Positions 34,651-42,452 of a stretch of DNA of 64,000 nucleotides are shown here, piece after piece. The notes under the pieces are model-generated. The model saw only the letters and a program-made list of their open reading frames with translations, was not told the origin of the DNA and made no database searches. Position 1 is the stretch's first letter. Each line of letters starts with the position of its first letter. Made by a program: the position numbers and the translations under genes. Source of the DNA: Microcella alkalica (GTDB taxonomy: Bacteria > Actinomycetota > Actinomycetes > Actinomycetales > Microbacteriaceae); assembly GCF_014595885.1 (NCBI RefSeq), contig NZ_JABUKC010000001.1, forward strand, positions 496,001-560,000, written 5' to 3'.

Positions 34651-35973
34651 GTGCCCAGAATCCTCATCGTCGGTGGCGGTTACGCCGGTTTTTACACCGC
34701 ACTGAAGCTCGAGAAGTGGCTGCGCCGGGGTGAGGCCGAGGTCGTGGTCGTCGATCCGCTGCCGTACATGACGTACCAGCCGTTCCTGCCCGAGGTCGCC
34801 GCCGGCCAGATCGAGCCGCGCCACGCGGTCGTCTCGCTGCGCCGCCACCTCGAGAAGACGCGCGTCATCACCGCGAAGGTCACCGGCATCGACCACGCCG
34901 CGAAGACCGCGACGATCACCCCCGAGGTGGGCGAGTCGTGGCAGCTGGAGTACGACCACATCGTCGTGACCGCCGGTGCCGTCTCGCGCACGTTCCCGAT
35001 CCCGGGCGTCGCCGACGAGGCCATCGGCATGAAGGCGATCGAAGAGGCTGTGGCCGTGCGCGACCGCCTCATCGACAACTTCGCCCGCGCGGCCCTGCTG
35101 CCCGCCGGCCCCGAGCGCGACCGCCTGCTCACCGTCGTCGTCGTCGGTGGCGGCTTCGCGGGCATCGAGACCTTCGCCGAGCTGCGCAGCCTCGCCAGCT
35201 CGCTGCTGAAGGAGTACCCGCAGCTCACGATCGACGACACCCACTTCCACCTCATCGAGGCGATGGGCCGCATCATGCCCGAGGTGTCGCTCGAGACCAG
35301 CCAGTGGGTGCTGAAGAACCTCGCCCAGCGCGACGCGATCGTGCACCTCGACACGCAGCTCACGAGCGCGGTCGACGGCCGCATCGAGCTGTCGACGGGC
35401 GAGAGCTTCGAGAGCGACCTCATCATCTGGACGGCCGGCGTCATGGCCAACCCCGTCGTGCGCTCGACCGACCTCCCGGTCGAGGAGCGCGGCCGCATCC
35501 GCGCCCAGGCCGACCTGCGCGTCATCGACGAGACCGGCGCGGTCGTCGAGGGCGCGTGGGCCGCGGGCGACGTCGCCGCGGTGCCCGACCTGAGCGGCGG
35601 CGGCGTGGGCGGCTTCTGCGTGCCCAACGCTCAGCACGCGGTGCGCCAGGGCAAGCTGCTGGCGAAGAACCTGGTCGCCGTGCTCCGCGGCGAGCAGCCG
35701 AAGGACTACGTGCACAAGAACCTCGGCGCGGTGGCTGGCCTCGGCCTGGGCCACGGTGTCTTCCAGTCGGGCAAGCTCGCGATCAAGGGCTTCCCGGCGT
35801 GGGTCGCGCACCGCGGCTACCACGGTCTCGCGATCCCCATGTGGGAGCGCAAGCTACGCGTCTTCAGCGGCTGGTTCTGGAACCTGCTGCTCGGCCGCGA
35901 CAACGTCACGCTCGCCGCGCGCGAGGAGCCGCAGGAGTACTTCCAGGCCTTCGCCTCGCGCCCCAAGGCCTAG
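34651..35973 (+). CDS. ndh: Type II NADH dehydrogenase (NDH-2)
   Basis: A peripheral membrane flavoprotein that passes electrons from NADH to menaquinone without pumping protons. The 440-residue product has the FAD motif ILIVGGGYAGFYTALKLE at the N-terminus, the quinone-site region YMTYQPFLPEVAAGQIEPRH, the second Rossmann motif TVVVVGGGFAGIETFAEL and AWAAGDVAAVPDLSGGG. The C-terminal amphipathic segment RKLRVFSGWFWNLLLGRD probably binds the membrane. The GTG start follows AAGGAG by 10 nt. Confidence 0.92.
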   Translation: MPRILIVGGGYAGFYTALKLEKWLRRGEAEVVVVDPLPYMTYQPFLPEVAAGQIEPRHAVVSLRRHLEKTRVITAKVTGIDHAAKTATITPEVGESWQLEYDHIVVTAGAVSRTFPIPGVADEAIGMKAIEEAVAVRDRLIDNFARAALLPAGPERDRLLTVVVVGGGFAGIETFAELRSLASSLLKEYPQLTIDDTHFHLIEAMGRIMPEVSLETSQWVLKNLAQRDAIVHLDTQLTSAVDGRIELSTGESFESDLIIWTAGVMANPVVRSTDLPVEERGRIRAQADLRVIDETGAVVEGAWAAGDVAAVPDLSGGGVGGFCVPNAQHAVRQGKLLAKNLVAVLRGEQPKDYVHKNLGAVAGLGLGHGVFQSGKLAIKGFPAWVAHRGYHGLAIPMWERKLRVFSGWFWNLLLGRDNVTLAAREEPQEYFQAFASRPKA

Positions 35974-35990
35974 CACCTCCGCACGCATCA

Positions 35991-36021
35991 GCGGGCCCCG
36001 TCGCACGTCGACGGGGCCCGC
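35991..36021 (+). terminator. ndh terminator hairpin
   Basis: A perfect 13-bp stem, GCGGGCCCCGTCG / CGACGGGGCCCGC, with 5-nt loop CACGT, 18 nt after the ndh stop. Followed by TGGCGTTCG rather than a T-run. Confidence 0.85.
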
Positions 36022-36068
36022 TGGCGTTCGCGGCGCCATGCGTCACCCCCGACGCCGGACGCTCGCTC

Positions 36069-36074
36069 TAGGCT
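36069..36074 (+). promoter_or_regulatory. -10 box for tRNA-Leu
   Basis: TAGGCT ending 8 nt before the first base of the tRNA, so transcription would begin almost at the mature 5' end. Confidence 0.45.
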
Positions 36075-36082
36075 GATCGGGC

Positions 36083-36156
36083 GCCCCGGTAGCCCAATCG
36101 GCAGAGGCAGCCGACTTAAAATCGGCGCAGTCTGGGTTCGAGTCCCAGCCGGGGCA
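36083..36156 (+). tRNA. tRNA-Leu (anticodon TAA), short variable loop
   Basis: A 74-nt cloverleaf. Acceptor GCCCCGG/CCGGGGC with discriminator A; D-stem GCC/GGC of three pairs; anticodon stem GCCGA/TCGGC around CTTAAAA, giving anticodon TAA; T-arm CTGGG-TTCGAGT-CCCAG. The variable loop is only 5 nt (GCAGT), whereas bacterial leucine tRNAs normally have a long variable arm. CCA is not encoded. Its 3' end is 4 nt from the stop codon of the convergent gene. Confidence 0.8.
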
Positions 36157-36160
36157 CCGC

Positions 36161-38299
36161 TCAGTCGAGCGCGGGCTCCACCCAGCGCACCCATACCGTG
36201 GCGCCGACGAGCACGGCGCCCACGCCGGCGGCCGCGAGCGCGAGCGGCACGAGCGGGAAGCTCGCGCCGGAGGCGACGATGGCGCCCGTGACGCTCGCGG
36301 CGGCGAGCGCGGCGATGACCCAGAGCGCGCGCGAGACCGCGTAGACGGCCCGGCCGGGGAACGCGCCGACCGGCAGCAGCATCACCAGCAGCGAGCCGAG
36401 GCCGCCGAGCGCGACGGCCGCCGCGGTCTCGGCGGTGAAGCTCACCCAGAACCCCGAGCTGGGGGTGAGCAGGTCGTGCACGGCCCAGCCGAGCAGGGCG
36501 AGCGCGGCGACGGCGGCGAGCTGGGCGACAGCGAGGGCGACCCGCACGCGGAACCGCGCCGCCCCGATCACGCTCGCCGCGACGAGCACCCCGATGAGGA
36601 TGCCCGGCCGCAGCTCGGCGACGCGAGTGAGCAGCGCCGCCCCCGCCGCCACCGCGAGGATGCCCGGCAGCAGCCGCACGACGACGCTCGCGCCCGTCGC
36701 CCGGCGGACGACGCTCGCGGGCAGCGCGATGCCGACGCCGGCGAGCAGCAGCATGCCGAGGCCGATGGCGGCGGTGAGTCGGGCGTACCGCACTTCGAGG
36801 TCGAGCCCGCCCTCGACGCCGGCGATGAGCGCCGCGCCGGCGAAGACGCCGATCGTCGTGAGCACGGGCGACACGACGGGCCCGTCGTCGTCGGCGACGA
36901 CGCCCCGATTGCGCCCGGTGAGGCGGGGCAGGGCGAGGCGGATGCGCGGCAGCGCGTGCGTGGCGAACCAGCGCAGCGGCAGGGCGACGAGCAGCAGGTA
37001 GCCGAGGGCGATGAGGGGGGCGGCGACGAGCCCTCCGCGTTCGACGATCTGCGCCGCGGTGGGCAGCGCGCCGCCGAAGCCGGTGGGGGTGCCCCAGTTC
37101 GTCGACAGCTCGGGCTGGCCCCGCTGCGGCGGCGCGGTCGGCCCGCCGTCGCCGGGAGTCGGGGCGCCCGGGGTCGGCGAGCCGCCGGGCGCGCGCGGGT
37201 CGCCGTGCGCGCCGGGGGACGCGCCTTCTGTCGCCCCGGGGGAGGGCTGCCCGGGCCGTTCGGCGTCGGGGTCATCGCCGGGAGGCGAGGACGGGGTGGC
37301 GCCGCCGGTCTCGCCCGGCACGGCCCACTCGATGCGCACGCCGTCGCTCGCCGAGCTGAAGTTGCCGGCGCCGTCGCGAGAGAGCGCCCGCAGCTCGAGC
37401 TCGCCGGGCTGCGGCAGCTCGATGCGGCACTCCCAGGTGCCGCGCGCGTCCACGCGCGCCTCGCACACGATGTCGCCGCTGGCGAAGAGCTGCAGGCTCG
37501 CGCCCGGCTCGGCCGTGCCCGCGACGCGCAGCGTCGAGGAGGCGGTGCGCGTGCCGCTGCGGGGGAAGTCGATCGAGGGCGCCGGGGGCACTTCCCGGTC
37601 GACGGTCGCGAGCGTCGCGCCCGACCAGTCGGAGCGCTCGGGCCCGATCGCGTCGACCTGCTGGCGAGCACTCACCCGGTAGTCGCCCGAGGGCACCTGC
37701 ACGATGCACGACCAGAAGCCGTCGGGCAGCGCGGCCGGGCACGAGTGCACGACGGCGCCGCGCTCGTCGACGGTGCGCACCTCCACGTCGGCCCCCGGTG
37801 CGGCGATGCCCGTGAAGCGGCCCGCGGTGAGTGTCGCCGCGCCCGCCCCGTCGATGCGCGGCGGCGGCAGCACGCGCAGCTGCACGCTGCCGAAGGGGCG
37901 CTCCGTGCCGTCGACGAGCACCTCGACGCCCGCGAGCTCGACGCCGCCGGTCGGCAGCGCGACGTCCGAGCAGCTCCACGTCGTGGGGCCGGGCTCGGCC
38001 TCGCAGACCGTGCCGCCGCCGACGATCGCGACGCGCACGCCGCTCGTGGCGTCCTTCTCGCCCGCGACGGTGATGGCGGCGGAGCCCACGAAGCCGCTCT
38101 GCGGGCTCGTGAAGCTCGCGGCGACGGCGGAGAACGGCGTCGGCTCGGGTGACGGCGTCGGGTCGACGGTCGCGGCGGCCGGGCCCGCGGTCGCACCCAG
38201 CGCGAGCCCGAGCGTCGCCGCGACGAGGGCGACCCTCGCGATGATTCCGAGCGGGGATGCCCGGCGCGGCCCGGCGGAGACGGAGGGGCGAGCGCGCAT
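36161..38299 (-). CDS. Large secreted/membrane protein with Ig-like repeats and about ten helices
   Basis: A 712-residue envelope protein I do not recognise. It begins with a signal peptide (IIARVALVAATLGLALGATAG), then two or three beta-sandwich domains of Ig/bacterial big-domain type up to about residue 325; each has a cysteine pair, for example TVCEAEPGPTTWSCSD and IVCEARVDARGTWECRIELP. A Pro/Gly/Ser-rich linker (about 328-415) leads to a C-terminal region of about ten transmembrane helices. The ATG at 38299 is preceded by GGGAGGCGGG; the frame is open upstream but without protein-like features. A surface anchor, adhesin or transporter-like role is possible. Confidence 0.75.
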   Translation of the reverse strand: MRARPSVSAGPRRASPLGIIARVALVAATLGLALGATAGPAAATVDPTPSPEPTPFSAVAASFTSPQSGFVGSAAITVAGEKDATSGVRVAIVGGGTVCEAEPGPTTWSCSDVALPTGGVELAGVEVLVDGTERPFGSVQLRVLPPPRIDGAGAATLTAGRFTGIAAPGADVEVRTVDERGAVVHSCPAALPDGFWSCIVQVPSGDYRVSARQQVDAIGPERSDWSGATLATVDREVPPAPSIDFPRSGTRTASSTLRVAGTAEPGASLQLFASGDIVCEARVDARGTWECRIELPQPGELELRALSRDGAGNFSSASDGVRIEWAVPGETGGATPSSPPGDDPDAERPGQPSPGATEGASPGAHGDPRAPGGSPTPGAPTPGDGGPTAPPQRGQPELSTNWGTPTGFGGALPTAAQIVERGGLVAAPLIALGYLLLVALPLRWFATHALPRIRLALPRLTGRNRGVVADDDGPVVSPVLTTIGVFAGAALIAGVEGGLDLEVRYARLTAAIGLGMLLLAGVGIALPASVVRRATGASVVVRLLPGILAVAAGAALLTRVAELRPGILIGVLVAASVIGAARFRVRVALAVAQLAAVAALALLGWAVHDLLTPSSGFWVSFTAETAAAVALGGLGSLLVMLLPVGAFPGRAVYAVSRALWVIAALAAASVTGAIVASGASFPLVPLALAAAGVGAVLVGATVWVRWVEPALD

Positions 38300-38470
38300 C
38301 CCGCCTCCCTCACCCGCTGCCGACCGTGTTCCGTGCGCCTCGCCCGCGGCGACTGAGCGCTCGTCGATTCTCCCAGGTGCCGGCCGAGCGCTCGCCCAGC
38401 GCGCGGGGGTCGCGGCGAATCCATAGCGACCGCGCCGCCCTCGCGCCTGTCGGCGCCCCGCGGCGAGTCC

Positions 38471-38476
38471 TATGCT
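38471..38476 (+). promoter_or_regulatory. -10 box of a probable leaderless lemA promoter
   Basis: TATGCT ending 7 nt before the ATG at 38484. It contains, and so rules out, the in-frame ATG at 38472. Confidence 0.5.
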
Positions 38477-38483
38477 GTGCCGC

Positions 38484-39050
38484 ATGGAAATCCTCATCCT
38501 CGTCGGCGTCGTCGTGCTGCTGGCGGTCATCGTCGGCATCTACCTCTGGGCGACCTACAACTCGCTCGTCACTCTCAACGTGCGCGTCGACGAGGCCTGG
38601 AGCGACATCACCGTGCAGCTCAAGCGCCGCGCCGACCTGCTGCCGAACCTCATCGAGGCGGTGAAGGGCTACGCGGCCCACGAGAAGCAGGTCTTCGAGT
38701 CCGTCACGAAGGCGCGCGCCGAGACGCTCAGCGCTCAGGGCCCCGCCGACGCCGCGGTCGCCGAGGGGCACATGCAGCAGGCGCTGAAGAGCATCTTCGC
38801 CGTCGCCGAGGCGTACCCGCAGCTGCAGGCGAGCCAGAACTTCCTGCAGCTGCAGGGCGAGCTCGTCGACACGGAGGACAAGATCCAGGCGGCCCGCCGC
38901 TTCTACAACGGCGGCGTGCGCGAGCTCAACACGAAGATCAAGCAGTTCCCGAACACGCTGTTCGCGCGCCGCCTCGGCTTCACCGAGCGCGACTTCTTCG
39001 AGGTGAGCGACGCCGCGGCGATCGCCGAGCCGCCTCGCGTGCAGTTCTAG
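38484..39050 (+). CDS. LemA family membrane protein
   Basis: A 188-residue protein with one N-terminal transmembrane helix (ILILVGVVVLLAVIVGIYLWA) and a cytoplasmic or periplasmic four-helix bundle. LemA marks are YNSLVTLNVRVDEAWSDITVQLKRRADLLPNLIEAVKGYA and SQNFLQLQGELVDTEDKIQAARRFYNGGVRELNTKI, followed by FPNTLFARRLGF. LemA function is not settled. The next gene is htpX, 48 nt downstream, a pairing found in many bacteria that suggests a membrane quality-control unit. Confidence 0.9.
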   Translation: MEILILVGVVVLLAVIVGIYLWATYNSLVTLNVRVDEAWSDITVQLKRRADLLPNLIEAVKGYAAHEKQVFESVTKARAETLSAQGPADAAVAEGHMQQALKSIFAVAEAYPQLQASQNFLQLQGELVDTEDKIQAARRFYNGGVRELNTKIKQFPNTLFARRLGFTERDFFEVSDAAAIAEPPRVQF

Positions 39051-39098
39051 GGGCCGGAACGGGCATCCTCACCTCGATCTCGCCCCGGGAGGGCTGAC

Positions 39099-39980
39099 GT
39101 GTACCGCGCGATCGCCGCGAACAAGCGCAACACCTGGTTCATCATGCTGGCGTTCCTGGTCATCATCGGAGCGCTCGGACTGCTCGCCGATTACCTCTAC
39201 GGCGGCGGGTTCTCGATCTTCATCGGCACCCTCATCGGTGCGGCCGCGTACACGCTCTTCCAGTACTTCGCCGCCGGGCGGCAGGCGCTCTCGATGGCCG
39301 GCGCCCGCCCCATCGAGAAGGCCGACAACCCGCGCCTGTACCGCATCGTCGAGAACCTCGCCATCACCGAGGGGCTGCCGATGCCGAAGGTCTACATCGT
39401 CGACGACCCCGCCCCGAACGCGTTCGCGACCGGGCGCGACCCGCAGCACGCGAGCGTCGCCGCGACGACCGGGCTGCTCGAGATCATGAACGACCGCGAG
39501 CTGACCGGCGTCATGGCGCACGAGCTGGGGCACGTGAAGAACTACGACATCCGCGTCTCGACGATCGTGTTCGGGCTCACCGTCGCCGTCGGCCTCATCG
39601 CCGACATCCTGGCTCGCATGGCGTTCTTCGGCGGCAACCGCAACAACAACGGCGGCAACCCGATCGTGCTGATCTTCGGCCTCGTCGCGATGCTCGTCGC
39701 GCCGCTCGTCGCGGCCGCGATTCAGGCGGCGGTGTCGCGGCAGCGCGAGTACCTCGCCGACGCGACCGGCGCTCTCACCACGCGCGACCCAGAGGGGCTC
39801 GCGAGCGCCCTGCAGAAGCTCGGCGACTACGCCCGCCCCATGCGCCGCCAGCAGTCGACGATGGCGCACCTCTGGATGAACGACCCCATGAAGCCCGGCG
39901 TCATGGATCGCATGTTCCAGACCCACCCGCCCATCCCCGACCGGGTGAAGCGCCTGCTCGAGAACTCGAGCCGCTTCTAG
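39099..39980 (+). CDS. htpX: Zinc metalloprotease HtpX homologue
   Basis: A 293-residue M48 membrane protease that degrades misfolded membrane proteins. It has two N-terminal helices (WFIMLAFLVIIGALGLLADYL, IFIGTLIGAAAYTLFQYF), the cytoplasmic start of the protease domain (VYIVDDPAPNAFATGRDPQHASV), the zinc site HELGH with His141, Glu142 and His145, two further helices, and the third ligand glutamate in SRQREYLADATGA. The GTG start lies after GGGAGG. It is co-directional with lemA and probably in the same operon. Only 16 nt separate its stop from the convergent YcaQ-like gene. Confidence 0.93.
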   Translation: MYRAIAANKRNTWFIMLAFLVIIGALGLLADYLYGGGFSIFIGTLIGAAAYTLFQYFAAGRQALSMAGARPIEKADNPRLYRIVENLAITEGLPMPKVYIVDDPAPNAFATGRDPQHASVAATTGLLEIMNDRELTGVMAHELGHVKNYDIRVSTIVFGLTVAVGLIADILARMAFFGGNRNNNGGNPIVLIFGLVAMLVAPLVAAAIQAAVSRQREYLADATGALTTRDPEGLASALQKLGDYARPMRRQQSTMAHLWMNDPMKPGVMDRMFQTHPPIPDRVKRLLENSSRF

Positions 39981-39996
39981 CGTCGGGCGGGCGGCC

Positions 39997-41205
39997 TCAG
40001 CAGCGCTCGAGGGCCGCGCGCACGGCGGCCGCAGCGTCGCCGCGGTCGGCGACCACGACATCCCCCAGCCCCTGCCAGGCGGCGGCCGCGCGCAGCGCCG
40101 GCGCCACCCGCTCGGCCATCGCGCCAGCCGACGCGCCCGGCTCGACCCAGGCCGACTGCACGCGCAGCACGCCCGCCGCGCGGTCGCTCTTGAGGTCGAT
40201 GCGCCCCGGCAGCGCATCGTCGATGAGCACGGGCAGCGAGTAGTAGCCGTACTGCCGCTTCGGCGCCGACGTGTAGATCTCGATGCGGTAGTGGAACCCG
40301 AACATCCGCAGCGCCCGGTCGCGGAACCACACGACCGGGTCGAACGGCGACAGCAGCGCCGTCGCCTCGATACGACGGGGGATGCGCGTGCCCGGCACCC
40401 GGAACGCCGGCAGCGTCCTGCCGCCCCGCTCCCACCCCTCGACCGCGACCTGCTCGACGGCACCAGCCTCGACGAGCTCGCGCAGCGCCTGCGTCGTCGG
40501 CGCGATCTTCAGCCGGTGGTAGTCGGCGATGTCGTCGATCGTGCCGACACCGAGAGCGCGCACGCTGCGCAGCACGAGCTCGCGCACGGCCTCCTCGCGC
40601 GGCACCACCACCTCGTGCAGCGCGCCGAGCCCCACCTGCTCGGGCAGCGCGTACACGCGCGAGAAGCCGCGCCGGCCGCCGCTGACGACGTCGCCGAAGG
40701 CGAAGAGGTACTCCAGGCCCTCCTTGACGTCGCTCCAGCCCCACCACGGGCCGCGTCGCACCGTCGCGTCATGCTCGACCTCGGCGACCGTCATGGGGCC
40801 CTTGTCGGCGAGCTCGGCCAGCAGCCAGCTCATGAGGGCGGCGTTCTCGCGCACCCACGGCCGCGTGCGCGTGAACCGCTCGCGCAGCGCCTCGCGCTTG
40901 AAGTGCCACAGCGGCCAGTCCTCCCGTCGGATGATCGCGGCCTCGTGCGCCCAGTACTCGGTGTACCGGCCGCCGCGGGAGAAAAGCATCCGGTCGAGCG
41001 CCCCCTGGTCGTAGGCGCCCAGCCGAGCGAACAGCGGCAGGTAGTGCGAGCGGGCGAACACCGACACCGAGTCGAGCTGCAGAACCTGCAGCCGGTCGAC
41101 GGTCGCCGAAAGCTGCCGAGCGCCGACGACGGGCGGATGCGCGCGGTCGAAGCCCTGCGCGGCGAGCGCGAGGCGGCGCGCGGCGGCGGCGGAGAGGCGA
41201 TCCAC
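39997..41205 (-). CDS. YcaQ/AlkX-type DNA glycosylase (winged-helix HTH_42 family)
   Basis: A 402-residue protein of the family that includes E. coli YcaQ (AlkX) and Streptomyces AlkZ, glycosylases that unhook bulky or crosslinked bases. The catalytic motif region is LQVLQLDSVSVFARSHYLPLF: Gln43-Leu44-Asp45 is the Q-hydrophobic-D form of the AlkX branch rather than the QxQ form of AlkZ. YTEYWAHEAAII and LLSPFDPVVWFRDRALRMFGFHYRIEIY are further family marks. TAGCGT ends 6 nt before the GTG start on the minus strand, suggesting a leaderless mRNA. No biosynthetic cluster is nearby, as expected for the YcaQ-like branch. Confidence 0.85.
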   Translation of the reverse strand: MDRLSAAAARRLALAAQGFDRAHPPVVGARQLSATVDRLQVLQLDSVSVFARSHYLPLFARLGAYDQGALDRMLFSRGGRYTEYWAHEAAIIRREDWPLWHFKREALRERFTRTRPWVRENAALMSWLLAELADKGPMTVAEVEHDATVRRGPWWGWSDVKEGLEYLFAFGDVVSGGRRGFSRVYALPEQVGLGALHEVVVPREEAVRELVLRSVRALGVGTIDDIADYHRLKIAPTTQALRELVEAGAVEQVAVEGWERGGRTLPAFRVPGTRIPRRIEATALLSPFDPVVWFRDRALRMFGFHYRIEIYTSAPKRQYGYYSLPVLIDDALPGRIDLKSDRAAGVLRVQSAWVEPGASAGAMAERVAPALRAAAAWQGLGDVVVADRGDAAAAVRAALERC

Positions 41206-41291
41206 GCGGCCACGCTAGCGGTGCGCACCGACGCTGGGCGGCCGCCGGACGCATCCGCCGCCGCGCATGACCCCGCTCGTAGACTGGGGCG

Positions 41292-42452
41292 ATGTTCCGA
41301 CGACTGCGCGACGTGCCCGCCGAGTCGACGACGCTGCGCGCGGAGGACGTGCCGCGGGGCATGCGCATCGCCGGCGCCTACGCGTGGCGGCTGCTCGCCC
41401 TCGCGGGCGTCGCGGGCGTGCTGATCTTCCTCGTCATGCAGCTGAGCCTGCTCGTCATCCCGCTCTTCGTCGGCGTGCTGCTCGCGGCACTGCTCGGCCC
41501 CTTCGTCGGCTGGCTGCGCCGGCACCGCGTGCCCAACGGCCTCGCCGCGACGATCGGCCTGCTCACGCTGCTGGGCGTCATCGCGGGGCTCGTCTGGCTC
41601 GTCGTGACGCAGATCCGCTCCGGCATGGGCGATCTGCGCGAGCGCTCGGTCGAGCGCTTCGACGAGCTGCTCGGCTGGGTGTCGTCGACGTTCGGGCTGT
41701 CGCAGAGCGAGATCCAGGCCTCGATCGACGAGTTCTTCGGGCAGTTCGACCTCACCGACGACTGGTTCGTCAGCGGCGCGCTGTCGATCGGCGCGACGAC
41801 GGCCGACATCCTCACCGGCGCAGCCCTGGCGCTCTTCGCCCTGCTGTTCTTCCTGCTCGACGGCCGCCGAATCTGGCTCTTCGTCGTGGGGCTGTTCCCG
41901 CGCACCGCGCGCGAGGCGGTCGACGGCGCGGCGAGCGCGGGCTGGCGCACCGTCACCGAGTTCGCGAAGGTGCAGATCTTCGTCGCCTTCGTCGACGCCG
42001 TCGGCATCGGGCTGGGCCTGGTGATCCTGCAACTGCCCCTCGCTCTGCCGATCGCGGTGGCCGTCTTCCTCGGCAGCTTCGTGCCGATCGTCGGTGCGAT
42101 CGTGACGGGCTCGCTCGCCGTCATCGTCGCCCTCATCTACTCGGGCCCCGTGACGGCGCTCATCATGCTCGGCATCGTGCTGCTCGTGCAGCAGATCGAG
42201 GGCAACGTGCTGCAGCCGCTCGTCATGGGCACCGCGATCAAGGTGCACCCGCTGGCCGTCGTCGTCGCGGTCGCAGCGGGAGGCTTCCTCGCGGGCATCC
42301 CCGGCACGCTCTTCGCGGTGCCGATCGTGGCGTTCCTCAACGTGTTCGTCCGGTACATTGCGTCGGGGGCCTGGCGATCGACGCCCGCTCCGCTCGCGCT
42401 CGGTGCGGCCGCCCCGCCGCCCGTGCCACCCCGCTCAGAGAGGTCTCGATGA
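41292..42452 (+). CDS. AI-2E family transporter
   Basis: A 386-residue membrane protein of the PF01594-type family, with about eight helices: a pair near residues 35-70, a long helical stalk (SVERFDELLGWVSSTFGLSQSEIQASIDEFF), and a C-terminal cluster containing GSFVPIVGAIVTGSLAV, QQIEGNVLQPLVMG and GTLFAVPIVAFLNVFVRY. Members export autoinducer-2, ions or other small solutes; the substrate here is unknown. TAGACT ends 6 nt before the ATG. The stop overlaps the ilvA start by 4 nt (ATGA). An AI-2E gene also lies near fum/DUF4245 in mycobacteria. Confidence 0.88.
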   Translation: MFRRLRDVPAESTTLRAEDVPRGMRIAGAYAWRLLALAGVAGVLIFLVMQLSLLVIPLFVGVLLAALLGPFVGWLRRHRVPNGLAATIGLLTLLGVIAGLVWLVVTQIRSGMGDLRERSVERFDELLGWVSSTFGLSQSEIQASIDEFFGQFDLTDDWFVSGALSIGATTADILTGAALALFALLFFLLDGRRIWLFVVGLFPRTAREAVDGAASAGWRTVTEFAKVQIFVAFVDAVGIGLGLVILQLPLALPIAVAVFLGSFVPIVGAIVTGSLAVIVALIYSGPVTALIMLGIVLLVQQIEGNVLQPLVMGTAIKVHPLAVVVAVAAGGFLAGIPGTLFAVPIVAFLNVFVRYIASGAWRSTPAPLALGAAAPPPVPPRSERSR

